The notes under the pieces are model-generated. The model ran no database searches, was not told the origin of the DNA, and saw nothing but the letters and a program-made list of their open reading frames with translations. Made by a program: the position numbers and the translations under genes. From Streptomyces sp. NBC_01283 (GTDB lineage Bacteria; Actinomycetota; Actinomycetes; Streptomycetales; Streptomycetaceae): a DNA stretch of 64,000 nt. How positions within the stretch are numbered: the stretch's first letter is position 1; each line of letters starts with the position of its first letter. This document shows positions 17,238 through 25,527 of the stretch, piece after piece. The stretch lies in the NCBI RefSeq assembly GCF_041435335.1, contig NZ_CP108430.1:6981001-7045000 (forward strand), given 5' to 3'.

Positions 17238-17300
17238 ACCCGCGGCTCCGCCCCCGCCACGGGGCTCCGCCCCGGACCCCGCTCCTCAAACGCCGGAGGG

Positions 17301-17588
17301 GCTGAAATATTCATCCTGAGCCCGCGGCTTCGGGCCCCCGCCACGGGGCCCCGGTCCTCAAACGTCGGAGGGGCTGAAATATTCATCCTGAGCCCGCGGC
17401 TTCGGGCCCCCGCCACGGGGCCCCGGTCCTCAAACGTCGGAGGGGCTGAAATATTCATCCTGAGCCCGCGGCTTCGGGCCCCTGCCACGGGGCCCCGGTC
17501 CTCAAGCGTCGGAGGGGCTGAAATATTCATCCTGGGCCTGTGGCTTCGGGCCCCTGCCACGGGGCCCCGGTCCTCAAGCGTCGGAGGG
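17301..17588. repeat. Four tandem 72-bp units containing terminator-like hairpins
   Basis: GCTGAAATATTC recurs at 17301, 17373, 17445 and 17517, exactly 72 bp apart. A degenerate fifth copy starts at 17589. Each unit holds a hairpin formed by GGGCCCC and GGGGCCC and one copy of the arm CTCAA(A/G)CGTCGG. Units 1 and 2 are nearly identical, while 3 and 4 drift (CCC to CCT, AAACG to AAGCG). The whole gap 17238-17682 between convergent genes is this element and contains no gene. Confidence 0.92.
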
Positions 17589-17603
17589 GCTGAGATTTCA
17601 GAT

Positions 17604-17685
17604 TCAGCCCGTCCGGCGTTTGAGGACGAACTCGGCGGAGCCGCACATGTCACGGCCGGGAAGGGGCGGGGTTGGGGAGAAATCA
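17604..17685. repeat. Dispersed intergenic repeat, copy A
   Basis: The stretch starts with the arm TCAGCCCGTCCGGCGTTTGA and continues through GGACGAACTCGGCGGAGCCG and GGAAGGGGCGGGGTTGGGG to the TGA stop codon of the minus-strand MFS gene. A second copy with the same ends lies at 32665-32778. The arm pairs with the left arms repeated in the 72-bp units, giving a bidirectional terminator. Confidence 0.8.
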
Positions 17686-19086
17686 GCGTCCGCGCCGCAG
17701 CCCCAGCGTCGCCACCCCCGAAGCCGCCAGCAGGCCCGCCGCGATCAGCAGGCTCACCCGCATCCCGGGGACGAAGTCCCCGGCCACCAGGCCTCCGAAG
17801 GCCGCGATCCCCAGGCCCCCGGCCACCTGCCGGGCCGAGTTGAGAACCCCCGCGGCAAGGCCCGCCCGGTCGGCCGGCACCGCCTCCATCATCGCCGCGG
17901 TCAGCGGTGGAATCGTCAACGCGCAGCCCAGCGCCAGCGGCACCATGAGGAACGCCAGGGCGGGCGCGGGCGTCGACGCGTCGGCGAAGAGCAGGGCGAG
18001 CAGCCCGAGCACGGCCACCGCCTGGCCCACCAGCATCGGGAGCCGCGGACCGACCCGTGCCGTCAGCTTGCCCGCGAAGACGTTCGTCACCGCGATCAGG
18101 CCCGTCATCGGCAGGAACATCAGCCCGGCCCAGAGCGCCGAACGCCCCTGCACCTGCTGGAAGAAGAGGCTGAAGACGAAGACAAGTCCGTAGAAGGCGA
18201 CACTGCACGCCGCCCCGGCCGCGACGGTGATCGCGACCGTCCGGTCGCGGAAGAGGCCCAGAGGTACCACCGGATGCGGCTGCCTAGCCTCCGTCCACAG
18301 GAACAGCGCACCTGCCGCCACCGCGGCGGCCAGGGCGATCAGACCCGTCGTACCGCCCTCGATGACCGCGAAGGTCACTGCCGTGAGCGTCAGGACGGCG
18401 AGCAGCTGGCCCGGCACGTCCAGCGGAGCGGGCCGCCGCTCCGAGCGCGGCGCCCGCAGCAACAGGACGAGGGTCACCGCGCCCAGCGGGACGTTGATGA
18501 AGAAGATGCCGCTCCAGTCCCACGCAGTGGTCAGCGCACCGCCCGCGACCGGGCCGAGCGCCACCGCCACCGAGCCGCCCGCCGCCCACATCGCCACGGC
18601 ACGGGCCCGCTTGGCCGCGTCCGAGTAGGCCTGGCGGACGAGGGAGAGCGAGGCGGGCAGGACCACGGCCGCCGCCACGCCCTGCACCACCCGCGCGCCG
18701 ATCAGCACGGGCAGCGACGGCGCGAGCCCGCACGCCACCGAGGCCAGGACGAACACCGCGATGCCGGTCGCGTACGCCCTCGTCGCGCCGATCCGGTCGG
18801 AGAGCGCGCCGGTGGAGAGCATCAGGGCGGCGAAGGCGAGGGTGTAGGCGTCCACGACCCACTGGAGCCCGGACATGCCGCCGCCCAGGGAGCCGCCGAT
18901 CGCGGGCAGCGCCACGTTCACCACGGAGGCGTCGAGCGTGATCAGGGCGAAGCCGAGCATGGCCGCGGCGAGGGTGAGGCCGGGGGAGGTCCGGCCCGTG
19001 CCGCGCCGGCCGGGGCCGGGTGCCGGTTCCGTGGGGTGCGCCGCCGCCGGGGCGCCATCGGTGAGGGAGTTCGTTGCCATGTCCAT
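17683..19086 (-). CDS. MFS transporter of the 14-helix DHA2/EmrB-QacA drug exporter family
   Basis: The 467-residue protein carries the family signatures. LDASVVNVALPAIG in helix 1 is motif D1, LSDRIGATRAYATG the motif A loop, and GGSVAVALGPVAGGALTTAWDWSGIFFINVPLG motif C with the following conserved GW/F-FxINVP segment. It is an inner-membrane proton antiporter, probably exporting a lipophilic antibiotic or cation. The divergent GlxA-like regulator 65 bp away is the likely controller. The stop codon lies inside a dispersed repeat. Confidence 0.9.
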   Translation of the reverse strand: MDMATNSLTDGAPAAAHPTEPAPGPGRRGTGRTSPGLTLAAAMLGFALITLDASVVNVALPAIGGSLGGGMSGLQWVVDAYTLAFAALMLSTGALSDRIGATRAYATGIAVFVLASVACGLAPSLPVLIGARVVQGVAAAVVLPASLSLVRQAYSDAAKRARAVAMWAAGGSVAVALGPVAGGALTTAWDWSGIFFINVPLGAVTLVLLLRAPRSERRPAPLDVPGQLLAVLTLTAVTFAVIEGGTTGLIALAAAVAAGALFLWTEARQPHPVVPLGLFRDRTVAITVAAGAACSVAFYGLVFVFSLFFQQVQGRSALWAGLMFLPMTGLIAVTNVFAGKLTARVGPRLPMLVGQAVAVLGLLALLFADASTPAPALAFLMVPLALGCALTIPPLTAAMMEAVPADRAGLAAGVLNSARQVAGGLGIAAFGGLVAGDFVPGMRVSLLIAAGLLAASGVATLGLRRGR

Positions 19087-19151
19087 GAGTCTGCTGGCGG
19101 CGGCGCGGCTACAGTAGTGGCCTGAATGCCATACCTCCGGAGGTTCTGGCC

Positions 19152-20174
19152 ATGTCCCGCCCGAAGGCGGCCCCCAGGTCGCACAGGTCGCACCGGCCGC
19201 ACCGCATCGCCGTCATCGCGCCCTCACCCGTGTCGATGTTCAACCTCGCGGTCCCCGAGATGCTCTTCGAGAGGGTCGAGGTGGCCGGCGGACCCGGCTA
19301 CGAGGTGGTCGTCTGCACCCCGCAGCCCGGCACCATCGCCACCACCGGCGGGCTCAGCCTCCACGTCGAGCAGGGGCTCGACGCCGCGCGCGACGCCGAC
19401 ACCCTCCTCGTCGCGGGCACCGGACACCGCTACGAACCCGACCCGCGGACCGTCGCCGCCGTCCGCGAGGCCGCCGAAGCGGGACGGCGCATCGCGTCCA
19501 TCTGCAGCGGCGCCTTCGTGCTCGCCGAGGCGGGACTCCTCGACGGGCGCAGCGCGACCACGTACTGGCAGCTCGCCGAGGAACTGCGCAGCCGCTATCC
19601 GGCGCTCGACCTCAAGGGAGACGTCCTCTACGTGGAGGACGGGCAGGTCATGACGTCCTCCGGGTACGCCGCAGGGATCGACCTGTGCCTGCACATCATC
19701 CGCACCGACTACGGGGCGGCCGCCGCCAACGAGGTGGCCAGAGCGGCGCTCGTCGCCCCCGTACGGCCCGGCGGCCAGACCCAGTTCACCCAGACCCCGC
19801 TGCCGCCGGAGCGCGGCAACGCCTGCGCCGACACCCGCGGCTGGGCCATGCGCCACCTCGACGAGCCGCTCACGCTCACCGACCTCGCCCGGCAGGCGGG
19901 CGTCAGCGTGCGCACCCTCACCCGGCGTTTCCACGCGGAGAGCGGGGTGAGCCCGCTGCAGTGGCTCCTCCACCAGCGCGTCGAGCGGGCCAAGGAGCTC
20001 CTGGAGACGACGAAGCTCCCCATGGACCGGGTCGCCGAGGCCTGCGGGCTCGGCACCGCCGACTCGCTCCGCGGCCACCTGGTGCGCCGCACCGGGCTCA
20101 CGCCGAGCGCCTACCGCGTCCAGTTCAGCCGCCTCGGAACTCAAGGCCCCCGGAACACGTCTATCGCAGCGTGA
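19152..20174 (+). CDS. GlxA-family transcriptional regulator (DJ-1/PfpI plus AraC HTH)
   Basis: The 340-residue protein joins an N-terminal class I glutamine-amidotransferase-like domain (about 17-190) with two AraC helix-turn-helix motifs (about 225-325). The nucleophile-elbow Cys is in SICSGAFVLAEAGLLDG. The HTH reads LTDLARQAGVSVRTLTRRFHAESGVSP, followed by VAEACGLGTADSLRGHLVRRTGLTPSAYR. Members usually activate nearby genes in response to a small amine or aldehyde. It is divergent from the MFS exporter. Its stop overlaps a possible GTG start of the next gene. Confidence 0.92.
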   Translation: MSRPKAAPRSHRSHRPHRIAVIAPSPVSMFNLAVPEMLFERVEVAGGPGYEVVVCTPQPGTIATTGGLSLHVEQGLDAARDADTLLVAGTGHRYEPDPRTVAAVREAAEAGRRIASICSGAFVLAEAGLLDGRSATTYWQLAEELRSRYPALDLKGDVLYVEDGQVMTSSGYAAGIDLCLHIIRTDYGAAAANEVARAALVAPVRPGGQTQFTQTPLPPERGNACADTRGWAMRHLDEPLTLTDLARQAGVSVRTLTRRFHAESGVSPLQWLLHQRVERAKELLETTKLPMDRVAEACGLGTADSLRGHLVRRTGLTPSAYRVQFSRLGTQGPRNTSIAA

Positions 20175-20197
20175 TCCACTCAGTACTTCCCACGACG

Positions 20198-20713
20198 ATG
20201 CGGACCGTGATGCCGACCGTCATACGCAGCGCCGTCACCGCCGACGCCCCGGCCCTCGCGGCCCTGCACGCCCGCGCCCGCGCCACGTACTACCCCGAGG
20301 GGCTGCCGGACGAAGGCCTCGACGTGGTGGCGATGTGGCGGGGAGCCGTCGAGCGCCGTGACGGGCATGTGCTGTGCGCGGTCCGGGACGGCCGGATCGT
20401 GGGCCTCGCGTCGTTCCGTACGCCCGAGGGGGAGGCCACGGACACCGTGCGGCTCTTCCAGTTCCACGTCGACCCCGAGCACTGGAGCGCGGGCGTCGGC
20501 ACGGACCTGCACGACGCGTGCGTGGAGGAGTGGCGGGCCGACGGCATCCGGGCGGCCTCCCTGGACGTCCACCGCGAGAACCGCCGGGCCCAGGTCTTCT
20601 ACGCCCGCCATGGCTGGCGGCGCGAAGCACCGGGTGGCGGCACCGGCACCCACATGTGCATGCGGCTGTCCCTGACGGCCGGGGAGACGGCCCAGGAGAC
20701 GGCCGGGGAATGA
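20198..20713 (+). CDS. GNAT-family N-acetyltransferase
   Basis: The 171-residue protein shows the GNAT core: VIRSAVTADAPALAALHARA at the N-terminus, FQFHVDPEHWSAGVGTDLHDAC as motif A with an altered Q/RxxGxG/A loop (SAGVGT), and SLDVHRENRRAQVFYARHGWR as motif B. Three starts are possible: GTG at 20171 (overlapping the regulator stop), ATG at 20198 and ATG at 20210. None has a strong ribosome-binding site, and I give 20198. The substrate is unknown. It may be co-transcribed with the GlxA-like gene. Confidence 0.82.
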   Translation: MRTVMPTVIRSAVTADAPALAALHARARATYYPEGLPDEGLDVVAMWRGAVERRDGHVLCAVRDGRIVGLASFRTPEGEATDTVRLFQFHVDPEHWSAGVGTDLHDACVEEWRADGIRAASLDVHRENRRAQVFYARHGWRREAPGGGTGTHMCMRLSLTAGETAQETAGE

Positions 20714-20790
20714 GCGGGGCAGGTCGTACGTTCTTCAACTGACCGGAGGGAACCTCCGCACTACCGTTCGACCTGAAGAGAGCTAGTCAC

Positions 20791-21498
20791 ATGCGCGTCG
20801 AGATCTGGTCCGACATCGCCTGCCCCTGGTGCTATGTCGGCAAGGCACGCTTCGAGCAGGCACTCGCCGCCTTCCCGCACCGCGGTGACGTCGAGGTGGT
20901 GCACCGCTCCTTCGAGCTCGACCCCTCGCGTGCCAAGGGCGACAGCGGGCTCGTGATCCCGATGCTCGCCAAGAAGTACGGCATGAGCGAGGAGCAGGCC
21001 CAGGAGGCCGAGCGGAACCTCGGCGTGAACGCCGCGTCCGAAGGCCTCGACTACCTCACCGAGGGCCGCGACCACGGCAGCACGTTCGACATGCACCGCC
21101 TCCTGCACTTCGCCAAGGAGCAGGGCAGGCAGGACGAGCTGCTCGGGCTCCTCTACCGCGCCAACTTCGCCGAGGAGCGCTCCGTCTTCGACGACGACGA
21201 GCGGCTCGTGGAGCTCGCCGTCGCGGCCGGTCTCGACGCCGACGCGTCCCGCGCGGTGCTCGCCGACCCGTCCCGCTACGCCGACGACGTACGCACCGAC
21301 GAGCGCGAGGCCGCCGAGCTCGGCGCGAACGGCGTGCCGTTCTTCGTCCTCGACCGCAAGTACGGCGTCTCCGGCGCCCAGCCCGCCGACGTCTTCGCGC
21401 AGGCCCTGGAGCAGGCGTGGGACAGCCGTTCGCCGCTCACCACGCTCGCGGACGGCGACGCCTGCGGCCCTGACGGCTGCGCGGTTCCGCAGGCCTGA
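20791..21498 (+). CDS. FrnE-like DsbA-family oxidoreductase
   Basis: The 235-residue protein has a thioredoxin fold with an inserted helical domain. The active site CPWCYVG is at residues 11-17 and the cis-proline loop is GVPFFVLDRKYGVSGAQP. That last string is the FrnE/polyketide-related DsbA subfamily signature. There is no signal peptide, so it is cytosolic; relatives act in disulfide isomerisation and stress tolerance. A C-terminal CGPDGC pair gives two more cysteines. It starts at the ATG at 20791; it is flanked by short gaps and is probably monocistronic. Confidence 0.9.
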   Translation: MRVEIWSDIACPWCYVGKARFEQALAAFPHRGDVEVVHRSFELDPSRAKGDSGLVIPMLAKKYGMSEEQAQEAERNLGVNAASEGLDYLTEGRDHGSTFDMHRLLHFAKEQGRQDELLGLLYRANFAEERSVFDDDERLVELAVAAGLDADASRAVLADPSRYADDVRTDEREAAELGANGVPFFVLDRKYGVSGAQPADVFAQALEQAWDSRSPLTTLADGDACGPDGCAVPQA

Positions 21499-21590
21499 AC
21501 CCCTTGAGGGCGATGGGTAAGCAGCGCTAACCGGTCACCTCCACACATCCGCGATGGACGTGGGTGCGAACGGGCGCGAGAGTTGATCCC

Positions 21591-22637
21591 ATGGGGATCA
21601 TCACCGGCGCCGAGTTCGCGCCCACGTCGACGTATCTGAACACCGCGAGCTGCGGCCTGCTGCCCGCCCGCGCGGTCCGGGCGATCCAGGCACTCGCGGC
21701 CGAGAACGGCGCGGGCAGACGCGGAGGCGCGGGCGACTTCGGGATCGTGCAGGCCGCCCGTGAGTCCTTCGCGCGCCTCGTCGGCGTGCCGCACGCGCGC
21801 GTGGCCTTCGGCGGATCGGTCGCCGTCCACACCGGACTGATCGCCGCGGCACAGCGCCCCGGCTCCGAAATCCTCTTCCCCGAGGGGGACTTCAGCTCGA
21901 TCATCAACCCCTTCGTGGTGCGCGGCGATCTCAAGATCCGGTACGCGCCGCTCGAAGACCTCGCCGAGGCGATCCGCCCCACCACGGCCCTCGTCGTGTA
22001 CTCCGGCGTGCAGTCGGCCGACGGCCGTGTCGCCGACGACGCGGCGGTGCGCGAGGCCGCCGCAGCCCACGGCGCCCGCACCCTCAACGACGCGACACAG
22101 AGCGTGGGCTGGCTGCCCTTCGACGCGAGCCTGTACGACTACACCGTCACCGGTGCCTTCAAGTGGCTGCTCTGCCCGCGCGGCACGTCGTTCCTGACGG
22201 TGAGTGAGGAGGCGCAGGAGACCCTCGTCCCGCTGCACGGCGGCTGGCTCGCGGCGGCCGACACCTGGGACTCCATCTACGGTCCGCTGCCGGAACTGGG
22301 ACCCGACGCACACCGTTTCGACGAACCCCCCGCCTTCCTCGCGTACCACGGAGCGGCCGAGGCCCTGGCGTACGTGGAGGAGACCGGCGTCGAAGCCGTG
22401 CACGCCCATGACATGGCGCTCGCGGCCCGCTACCGCGCCGGACTCGCCTCGCTCGGCCACGAGCCGGTGCCCGGTGCGTCCCCCATCGTCTCCGTCCCCG
22501 GACTCAGCGGCAGGGAGCCCGAGTTGAGCAGCGCCGGGATCATCACCTCCGCGCGGGCGGGACACCTGCGGGCCTCGTTCCACTTGTACAACACCGAGGC
22601 GGACGTGGACCGGATCCTCGACGTGCTCTCCGGCTGA
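21591..22637 (+). CDS. Class V aminotransferase-fold PLP enzyme
   Basis: The 348-residue enzyme has the fold of isopenicillin-N epimerase and cysteine desulfurases. YLNTASCGLLP opens the chain. NDATQSVGWLPFD holds the PLP-pyridine Asp, and TGAFKWLLCPRGTSFL the Schiff-base Lys. No desulfurase Cys loop can be seen, so it is more likely an epimerase, lyase or transaminase of unknown substrate. It starts at the ATG at 21591, with only a weak ribosome-binding site. The ECF sigma gene follows after 36 bp. Confidence 0.85.
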   Translation: MGIITGAEFAPTSTYLNTASCGLLPARAVRAIQALAAENGAGRRGGAGDFGIVQAARESFARLVGVPHARVAFGGSVAVHTGLIAAAQRPGSEILFPEGDFSSIINPFVVRGDLKIRYAPLEDLAEAIRPTTALVVYSGVQSADGRVADDAAVREAAAAHGARTLNDATQSVGWLPFDASLYDYTVTGAFKWLLCPRGTSFLTVSEEAQETLVPLHGGWLAAADTWDSIYGPLPELGPDAHRFDEPPAFLAYHGAAEALAYVEETGVEAVHAHDMALAARYRAGLASLGHEPVPGASPIVSVPGLSGREPELSSAGIITSARAGHLRASFHLYNTEADVDRILDVLSG

Positions 22638-22673
22638 ACCCTGGCGCGCCGGGCGGCGGGGCGCTAGGAAGGC

Positions 22674-23363
22674 ATGACGGGGTGGCCTCACGAGGCGGTG
22701 GTGTCAGTGGCTCAGGAGTCTTGTCCGGACGCCGGCCTGCACCAGCGCCTGGTGTACGGCGACGAGACGGCTCTCGCCGAGGTCTACGACACGTACGGGG
22801 CTCTCGTCCACCGCGTCGCGGGACGCGTCACCCGCAGCCCCTCCGCCGCGGAGGACGTCGCCCAGGAGGTCTTCGCCCATCTCTGGTCGAGGCCCTACGC
22901 GTTCGACGCGCGGCGGGGAAGTCTGCGCACCTGGCTGTGCATGCTGGCGCATCGAAGGGCGGTGGACTGGGTACGCGGCGAGGAACGCCACCGAAAGGCG
23001 GTCCACGCCGACGACTCGACCCTGCACACGATCCCCACCCCGGATCCGCCCCCGGAAGACGTGGTCATGGCACGAGAACGCTCCCTGCTCCTGCACTCCG
23101 CACTGGCGAGACTCCCGCTCCCGCAGCGCCAGGTGGTGCACCTCGCGTACTTCGCGGGCTGCACGTACCGCCAGGCGGCGGCGGAACTCGGCATCCCGGA
23201 GGGCACGGCGAAGACCCGATTACGGGCGGCCCTGCGCAGACTCGCCGAAGCCCTGGCCGAACCTCCCGACCCCACAGACCCATCAGATCCATCAGGCCCA
23301 GCAGGCTCAACAGGCCCATCCGGCACGGCACTTGCCGACGCTCCAGGCGAAAGAGGCGCGTGA
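22674..23363 (+). CDS. ECF-type RNA polymerase sigma factor (SigK-like)
   Basis: The 229-residue protein has sigma region 2 (EVYDTYGALVHRVAGRVTRSPSAAEDVAQEVFAHLW) and region 4 (LPLPQRQVVHLAYFAGCTYRQAAAELGIPEGTAKTR). It overlaps by one base (TGATG) a gene whose product has a zinc-binding anti-sigma domain, so that protein is its probable antagonist. The last 45 residues are a Pro-Ser-Gly tail (DPTDPSDPSGPAGS) written with A-ending codons (ACA, TCA, GCA) not used in the neighbours, probably a slippage product. Another start is the GTG at 22701. Confidence 0.9.
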   Translation: MTGWPHEAVVSVAQESCPDAGLHQRLVYGDETALAEVYDTYGALVHRVAGRVTRSPSAAEDVAQEVFAHLWSRPYAFDARRGSLRTWLCMLAHRRAVDWVRGEERHRKAVHADDSTLHTIPTPDPPPEDVVMARERSLLLHSALARLPLPQRQVVHLAYFAGCTYRQAAAELGIPEGTAKTRLRAALRRLAEALAEPPDPTDPSDPSGPAGSTGPSGTALADAPGERGA

Positions 23364-24382
23364 TGACCACGGATCACGAAGCCGTACGTGACCTTCTCGG
23401 GGCCTGGGCCGTCGGCGCGCTCATGCCGGGCGACGAGCGGACGGTCGCCCCGCATCTGGCCGACTGCGACCCGTGCGCGGCCGAGGCGACACGGCTGCGG
23501 ACGACGGTGCGCCACCTGGACGGCCCGCCCCTCGCCGCCGGGCCCGCCCCGGCCGGCCGCGCCCGCGTCCTCGACCTCGCCCTGCGCACCCGGCCCGCGG
23601 CGACCGGCACGGCTCCGCACGCCGCTCCGTACGCCGCCGCGGTGGCCGGTCTCCAGGCGATGCTGCGGGAGGTGGACGCGCACGGGTCCTGGGAGACCCA
23701 TGTCGTGCACGACTGGAACGTCCATGACACGGTCGCGCATCTGCTGGCCGCCGACGAGCCGCTGGCCGTACGGCTCCGGCTGCGCGATCCGGGGCCGTGC
23801 GACGTCGTGGACGGGACGCCGTGGCGGGTGGCGTGGGCGGCGCGCACGGAAGAGGTCCTGACCCGGGAGCGGCTCCGTACTCCCGCCCAGACCATGGCGT
23901 CCTGGGAGAGCCAGGCGACCGCGCTGCTCGCGTCCCCCGAGGCGCACGATCCGGAACTGGCGGGGCGGGCCACGACGTTGATGGGCTCCCGGCTGCCGCT
24001 GGCGGACCACTTCCTGGTCCGGGCCTTCGAGGCGTGGGTGCACATGGACGACATCGGCAGGGCGCTTGACGTGCCGGTGCCGCCACCCCGCACCCCGCAC
24101 CTATGGCACCTGGTGCGCCTTGCCGTACGGATCCTGGAGCTCGCCCTGGGTTCCAGGGCGCCCGCCGTCGCGCTGACCGTCGCGGGGGAAGGGGGCGAGA
24201 TGTCCTGGGTCCTGGGCAGCGGGGCGGAGCCGGTGAGCGCGGAGCTGGTGCTCGAACCGGTGGACTTCTGCCTGCTCATGGGCGGCCGGGTGGACCCGGC
24301 GGAGGTGCCCAGGGGAGTCTCCGGCAGCGAGAGCGCCGCACAGCGGGTCCTGACTCGGGCGGCATCCCTGGCGTGGCTCTAG
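23363..24382 (+). CDS. Anti-sigma factor fused to a mycothiol-dependent maleylpyruvate-isomerase-like domain
   Basis: The 339-residue protein begins with an anti-sigma zinc domain: DLLGAWAVGALMPGDE, then HLADCDPC, giving the HxxxCxxC zinc motif at about residues 31-38. Residues about 85-240 are a DinB/MDMPI metal-binding domain (VVHDWNVHDTVAHLLAADEP, FLVRAFEAWVHMDDIGRAL), and the rest resembles the MDMPI C-terminal domain. No transmembrane helix is seen, so the antagonist is soluble. A thiol- or mycothiol-related signal sensed by the isomerase-like part could release the sigma factor. That is inference; the fusion itself is directly visible. Confidence 0.85.
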   Translation: MTTDHEAVRDLLGAWAVGALMPGDERTVAPHLADCDPCAAEATRLRTTVRHLDGPPLAAGPAPAGRARVLDLALRTRPAATGTAPHAAPYAAAVAGLQAMLREVDAHGSWETHVVHDWNVHDTVAHLLAADEPLAVRLRLRDPGPCDVVDGTPWRVAWAARTEEVLTRERLRTPAQTMASWESQATALLASPEAHDPELAGRATTLMGSRLPLADHFLVRAFEAWVHMDDIGRALDVPVPPPRTPHLWHLVRLAVRILELALGSRAPAVALTVAGEGGEMSWVLGSGAEPVSAELVLEPVDFCLLMGGRVDPAEVPRGVSGSESAAQRVLTRAASLAWL

Positions 24383-24423
24383 CGGCACCCCGGACAAGGC
24401 CGGGCACGGAGGTGGGCACAAAG

Positions 24424-24457
24424 TTGGGCCCGGCACCCCCAGGTACCGGGCCCAACT
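24424..24457. terminator. Bidirectional terminator between the anti-sigma gene and ectD
   Basis: GTTGGGCCCGG and CCGGGCCCAAC form a perfect 11-bp stem around a 12-base loop, between two convergent genes. Confidence 0.85.
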
Positions 24458-24472
24458 CCCGTACGAGAAATG

Positions 24473-24540
24473 CTCACTTCGCGAGGCTGCTCACTTCACG
24501 AGGCTGCTCACTTCACGAGGCTGCTCACTTCACCGGAGTG
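24473..24540. repeat. 17-bp tandem repeat over the ectD stop codon
   Basis: GCTCACTTCACGAGGCT-type units start at 24473, 24490, 24507 and 24524. On the ectD strand each contains GTGAAGTGAGC, the last codons and TGA stop of ectD, so the 3' end of the gene has been copied downstream three times. Confidence 0.88.
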
Positions 24541-25424
24541 AAGTCGCGGGCCCCAATGTATTCCGGCCGCCGGATCGGCGCCGCGAACGGCTCCACGGCC
24601 GTGTTCTCCACACTGTTGAACACGATGAAGACGTTGCTGCGCGGGAACGGCGTGATGTTGTCCCCCGAACCGTGCATGGCATTGCAGTCGAACCAGGTCG
24701 CGGAGCCCGCCTCACCGGTGAAGAGCCGGATGCCGTAGTCCGAGGCGAGGCTGGTCAGCGTCTCGTCCGAGGGAATGCCCGCGTCCTGCATCTGCAGGGA
24801 CCGCTTGTAGTTGTCCTTCGGCGTGGCGCCCGCACACCCGAGGAACGTCTTGTGCGATCCCGGCATGATCATCAGACCGCCGTTGGTGTCGTGATTCTTG
24901 GTGAGCGCGATGGAGACGGAGACGGTCCGCATGTTCGCGAGTCCGTCCTCGGCGTGCCAGGTCTCGAAGTCGGAGTGCCAGTAGAACCCCGAGGCCCCGA
25001 AGCCCGGCTTGACGTTGATCCGGGACTGGTGGACGTACACGTCGGAACCCAGGATCTGCCGGGCCCGACCCACCACTCGCGGATCGGCGGCGAGCTTCGC
25101 GAACAGCTCGCTGATCTTGTGCACCTCAAAGATGGTGCGGATTTCCTGGGAACGCGGCTCCACGATCGAGCGCTCGTCCGCCCGCATCGTGGGGTCGTCC
25201 ATCAACCGCGCGAGCTCCGCGTAGTAGACGCTCACCTCGTCAGGGGTGATGAGCTGGTCGATCGCCAGGAATCCGTCCCGGTCGAACCCCGCCAGTTCGT
25301 CGGCCGCGATGGGCCCCGGCGTACCCGGCTCGGACCACACGACGGGGTCCTTGCGCTCGATGAGGACCTCTTCGGCTCCTCGTGTCGGGTACAGGTCGGC
25401 GGTGCGTTCGGGTGCGGTGGTCAT
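24525..25424 (-). CDS. ectD: Ectoine hydroxylase
   Basis: The 299-residue Fe(II)/2-oxoglutarate dioxygenase converts ectoine to 5-hydroxyectoine. The signature stretch contains FYWHSDFETWH, supplying the HxD iron ligands, followed by LANMRTVS. The second His ligand is in CNAMHGSGDN, and the 2-oxoglutarate-binding Arg follows in FPRSNVF. It starts at the ATG at 25424. It is the last gene of ectABCD and is separated from ectC by a 103-bp gap with a strong hairpin, so hydroxylation could be tuned apart from ectoine synthesis. Its stop codon is embedded in a 17-bp tandem repeat. Confidence 0.96.
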   Translation of the reverse strand: MTTAPERTADLYPTRGAEEVLIERKDPVVWSEPGTPGPIAADELAGFDRDGFLAIDQLITPDEVSVYYAELARLMDDPTMRADERSIVEPRSQEIRTIFEVHKISELFAKLAADPRVVGRARQILGSDVYVHQSRINVKPGFGASGFYWHSDFETWHAEDGLANMRTVSVSIALTKNHDTNGGLMIMPGSHKTFLGCAGATPKDNYKRSLQMQDAGIPSDETLTSLASDYGIRLFTGEAGSATWFDCNAMHGSGDNITPFPRSNVFIVFNSVENTAVEPFAAPIRRPEYIGARDFTPVK

Positions 25425-25470
25425 GGTGTTGCCTGCCTCTCCTCTCGTACGGCCCTTTCCGGGATGTACA

Positions 25471-25503
25471 CCCCCGCCGCCCAGAGGAAGAGGGCGGCGG
25501 GGG
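25471..25503 (-). terminator. Intra-operon hairpin between ectC and ectD
   Basis: CCCCCGCCGCCC and GGGCGGCGGGGG form a perfect 12-bp stem with a 9-base loop. No T-tract follows on the ect strand, so it may be a partial terminator or an mRNA stabiliser. Confidence 0.6.
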
Positions 25504-25527
25504 AGATTCATGGGGTGCGAGCTCCGG

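Noticed and set aside
17301..17588. Possible CRISPR array
   Set aside because: Units are contiguous with no unique spacers, and no cas genes are nearby.
16877..18208. A minus-strand open frame with 24-residue repeats (NISAPPTFEDRGPVAGARS)
   Set aside because: It is the 72-bp DNA repeat read in frame, since 72 is a multiple of 3. It runs into the DUF1349 and MFS genes and has no start signal.
24473..24540. Possible CRISPR or phage attachment repeats
   Set aside because: The repeats are direct, without spacers, and derive from the ectD 3' end; there is no integrase gene.
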